Shown in pieces: positions 13,769-14,362 of a stretch of DNA of 14,362 nucleotides. The position numbers and the translations under genes were made by a program. The stretch is taken from NCBI GenBank assembly GCA_002402945.1, contig DHGV01000013.1, positions 4,213-18,574 of the forward strand. Reading direction: 5' to 3'. The notes under the pieces were generated by a model. The model was not told where the DNA came from and did no database searches. It saw only the letters and a list, made by a program, of their open reading frames with translations. The first letter of the stretch is position 1; each line of letters starts with the position of its first letter. The stretch is from Pelotomaculum sp. UBA4789. GTDB lineage: Bacteria > Bacillota > Desulfotomaculia > Desulfotomaculales > Pelotomaculaceae.

Positions 13769-14362
13769 ATGGAACAAAAAAGTTTGACAGCACTGGTCTG
13801 CGCTTTTGCCCGGGCATACCATGCAAAAAACAATACAATAAAAGTATTCGATGATTTCCTTGCCGAAAAAGTACTGGGTCAGGAAGAAATGGAGCAGATA
13901 TCCTTTTATATGGCACAAGGGATTCAGTTTTTCAATCCAGGGTTCAGCGGCGTCAAAGACGATGCGCTCAGATGGATCGTAGATAATCAGCTGGCGCCAT
14001 CTCCGCTTGGCAGAGCGGCCTTTGCCGAGGAATCGCTGAAAATAGCCGCCCGTATCGGCGCAGGGCAGTATATCATTATAGCAGCTGGTTATGATACGTT
14101 TGCCTGCCGGCAGCCGGATTGGGCAAATAAGCTGCAAATATTTGAATTGGACCATCCGGCAACCAGCAGCGATAAGCAAGCGCGCTTAACCGGTGTCACA
14201 GATGCACTGCCGAAAAATTTGCATTTTGTCCCGTTGGATTTGACCAAGGACAATATTGCAGAAAAGCTCTCCGCATGCGCTTTTTTCGATAAAAGCTGCA
14301 TTAGTTTTTGCAGTATGCTGGGTTTAAGTTATTACCTGGGTCGAGTAGAAGCAAGCCTTTCT
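13769..14362 (+). CDS. Class I SAM-dependent methyltransferase (TIGR00027/LCM-like), 3' end cut by window
   Basis: 198 codons are visible without a stop. The start ATG has TGAGGTGA about 7 bases upstream. The SAM-binding loop reads YIIIAAGYDTFACR at about 101-114, the usual family form being vvlGaGlDtRayR, so the first Gly of the loop is Ala here. The acidic post-loop is FELDHP at 125-130, followed by VPLDLT at 154-159. These features are typical of the leucine-carboxyl-methyltransferase-like/putative O-methyltransferase family (PF04072). Members methylate carboxyl or hydroxyl groups on small molecules or proteins; the substrate here is unknown. It diverges from the LigD-like gene and shows no operon partner within the window. 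Confidence 0.88.
   Translation, partial: MEQKSLTALVCAFARAYHAKNNTIKVFDDFLAEKVLGQEEMEQISFYMAQGIQFFNPGFSGVKDDALRWIVDNQLAPSPLGRAAFAEESLKIAARIGAGQYIIIAAGYDTFACRQPDWANKLQIFELDHPATSSDKQARLTGVTDALPKNLHFVPLDLTKDNIAEKLSACAFFDKSCISFCSMLGLSYYLGRVEASLS

Overview
The window looks like part of a chromosome from an anaerobic Gram-positive bacterium of the Clostridia. A Peptococcaceae or Pelotomaculaceae-type organism is my best guess. The grounds are strong AGGAGG-type ribosome binding sites, sigma-70-like promoters, an lmo0937-type mini membrane protein, a membrane-anchored clostripain-family peptidase, and dispersed 29-bp palindromes carrying GGGACGTTC next to a Y1/RAYT transposase. This assignment is inference; no rRNA or other marker gene is present.

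Left part, minus strand (about 1-3000): three closely spaced genes read leftward and look like one operon. The first is a PurF-like phosphoribosyltransferase whose glutaminase site is absent although its PRPP loop and four Fe-S cysteines are kept. The second is a lipoprotein amino-acid-binding protein whose two sequence halves are in swapped order, an apparent circular permutation. The third is a YkgJ-type cysteine-cluster protein that runs off the window edge. A 494-bp gene-free stretch (2983-3476) follows, with four copies of the palindromic repeat, a tandem duplication and a strong hairpin terminator.

Middle, minus strand (3477-6347): a membrane-anchored C11 (clostripain) peptidase broken by one frameshift at a G6 run, then a 49-residue lmo0937-type membrane protein, then a 75-residue charged-helix protein. 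From 6593 a good promoter drives a plus-strand gene of unknown function (6668-7159). Next comes a minus-strand REP-associated tyrosine transposase (RAYT) flanked by inverted copies of the same palindrome. Nine complete or near-complete copies plus one cut by the window edge lie in these 14.4 kb. The RAYT and these repeats probably form a REP/RAYT (REPtron-like) system.

Right part: a plus-strand cluster of a MarR regulator, an ABC multidrug-type exporter and a TraB/PrgY-family membrane protein. It is headed by a consensus promoter overlapped by two pseudo-palindromic operator sites, so the MarR protein probably represses its own operon. A palindrome copy sits between the exporter and TraB. Converging on this cluster is a minus-strand LigD-like gene that has lost the front of its phosphoesterase domain and the catalytic core of its ligase domain but keeps the polymerase/primase domain. 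At the right edge a class I methyltransferase of the TIGR00027/LCM type starts on the plus strand and is cut by the window end.
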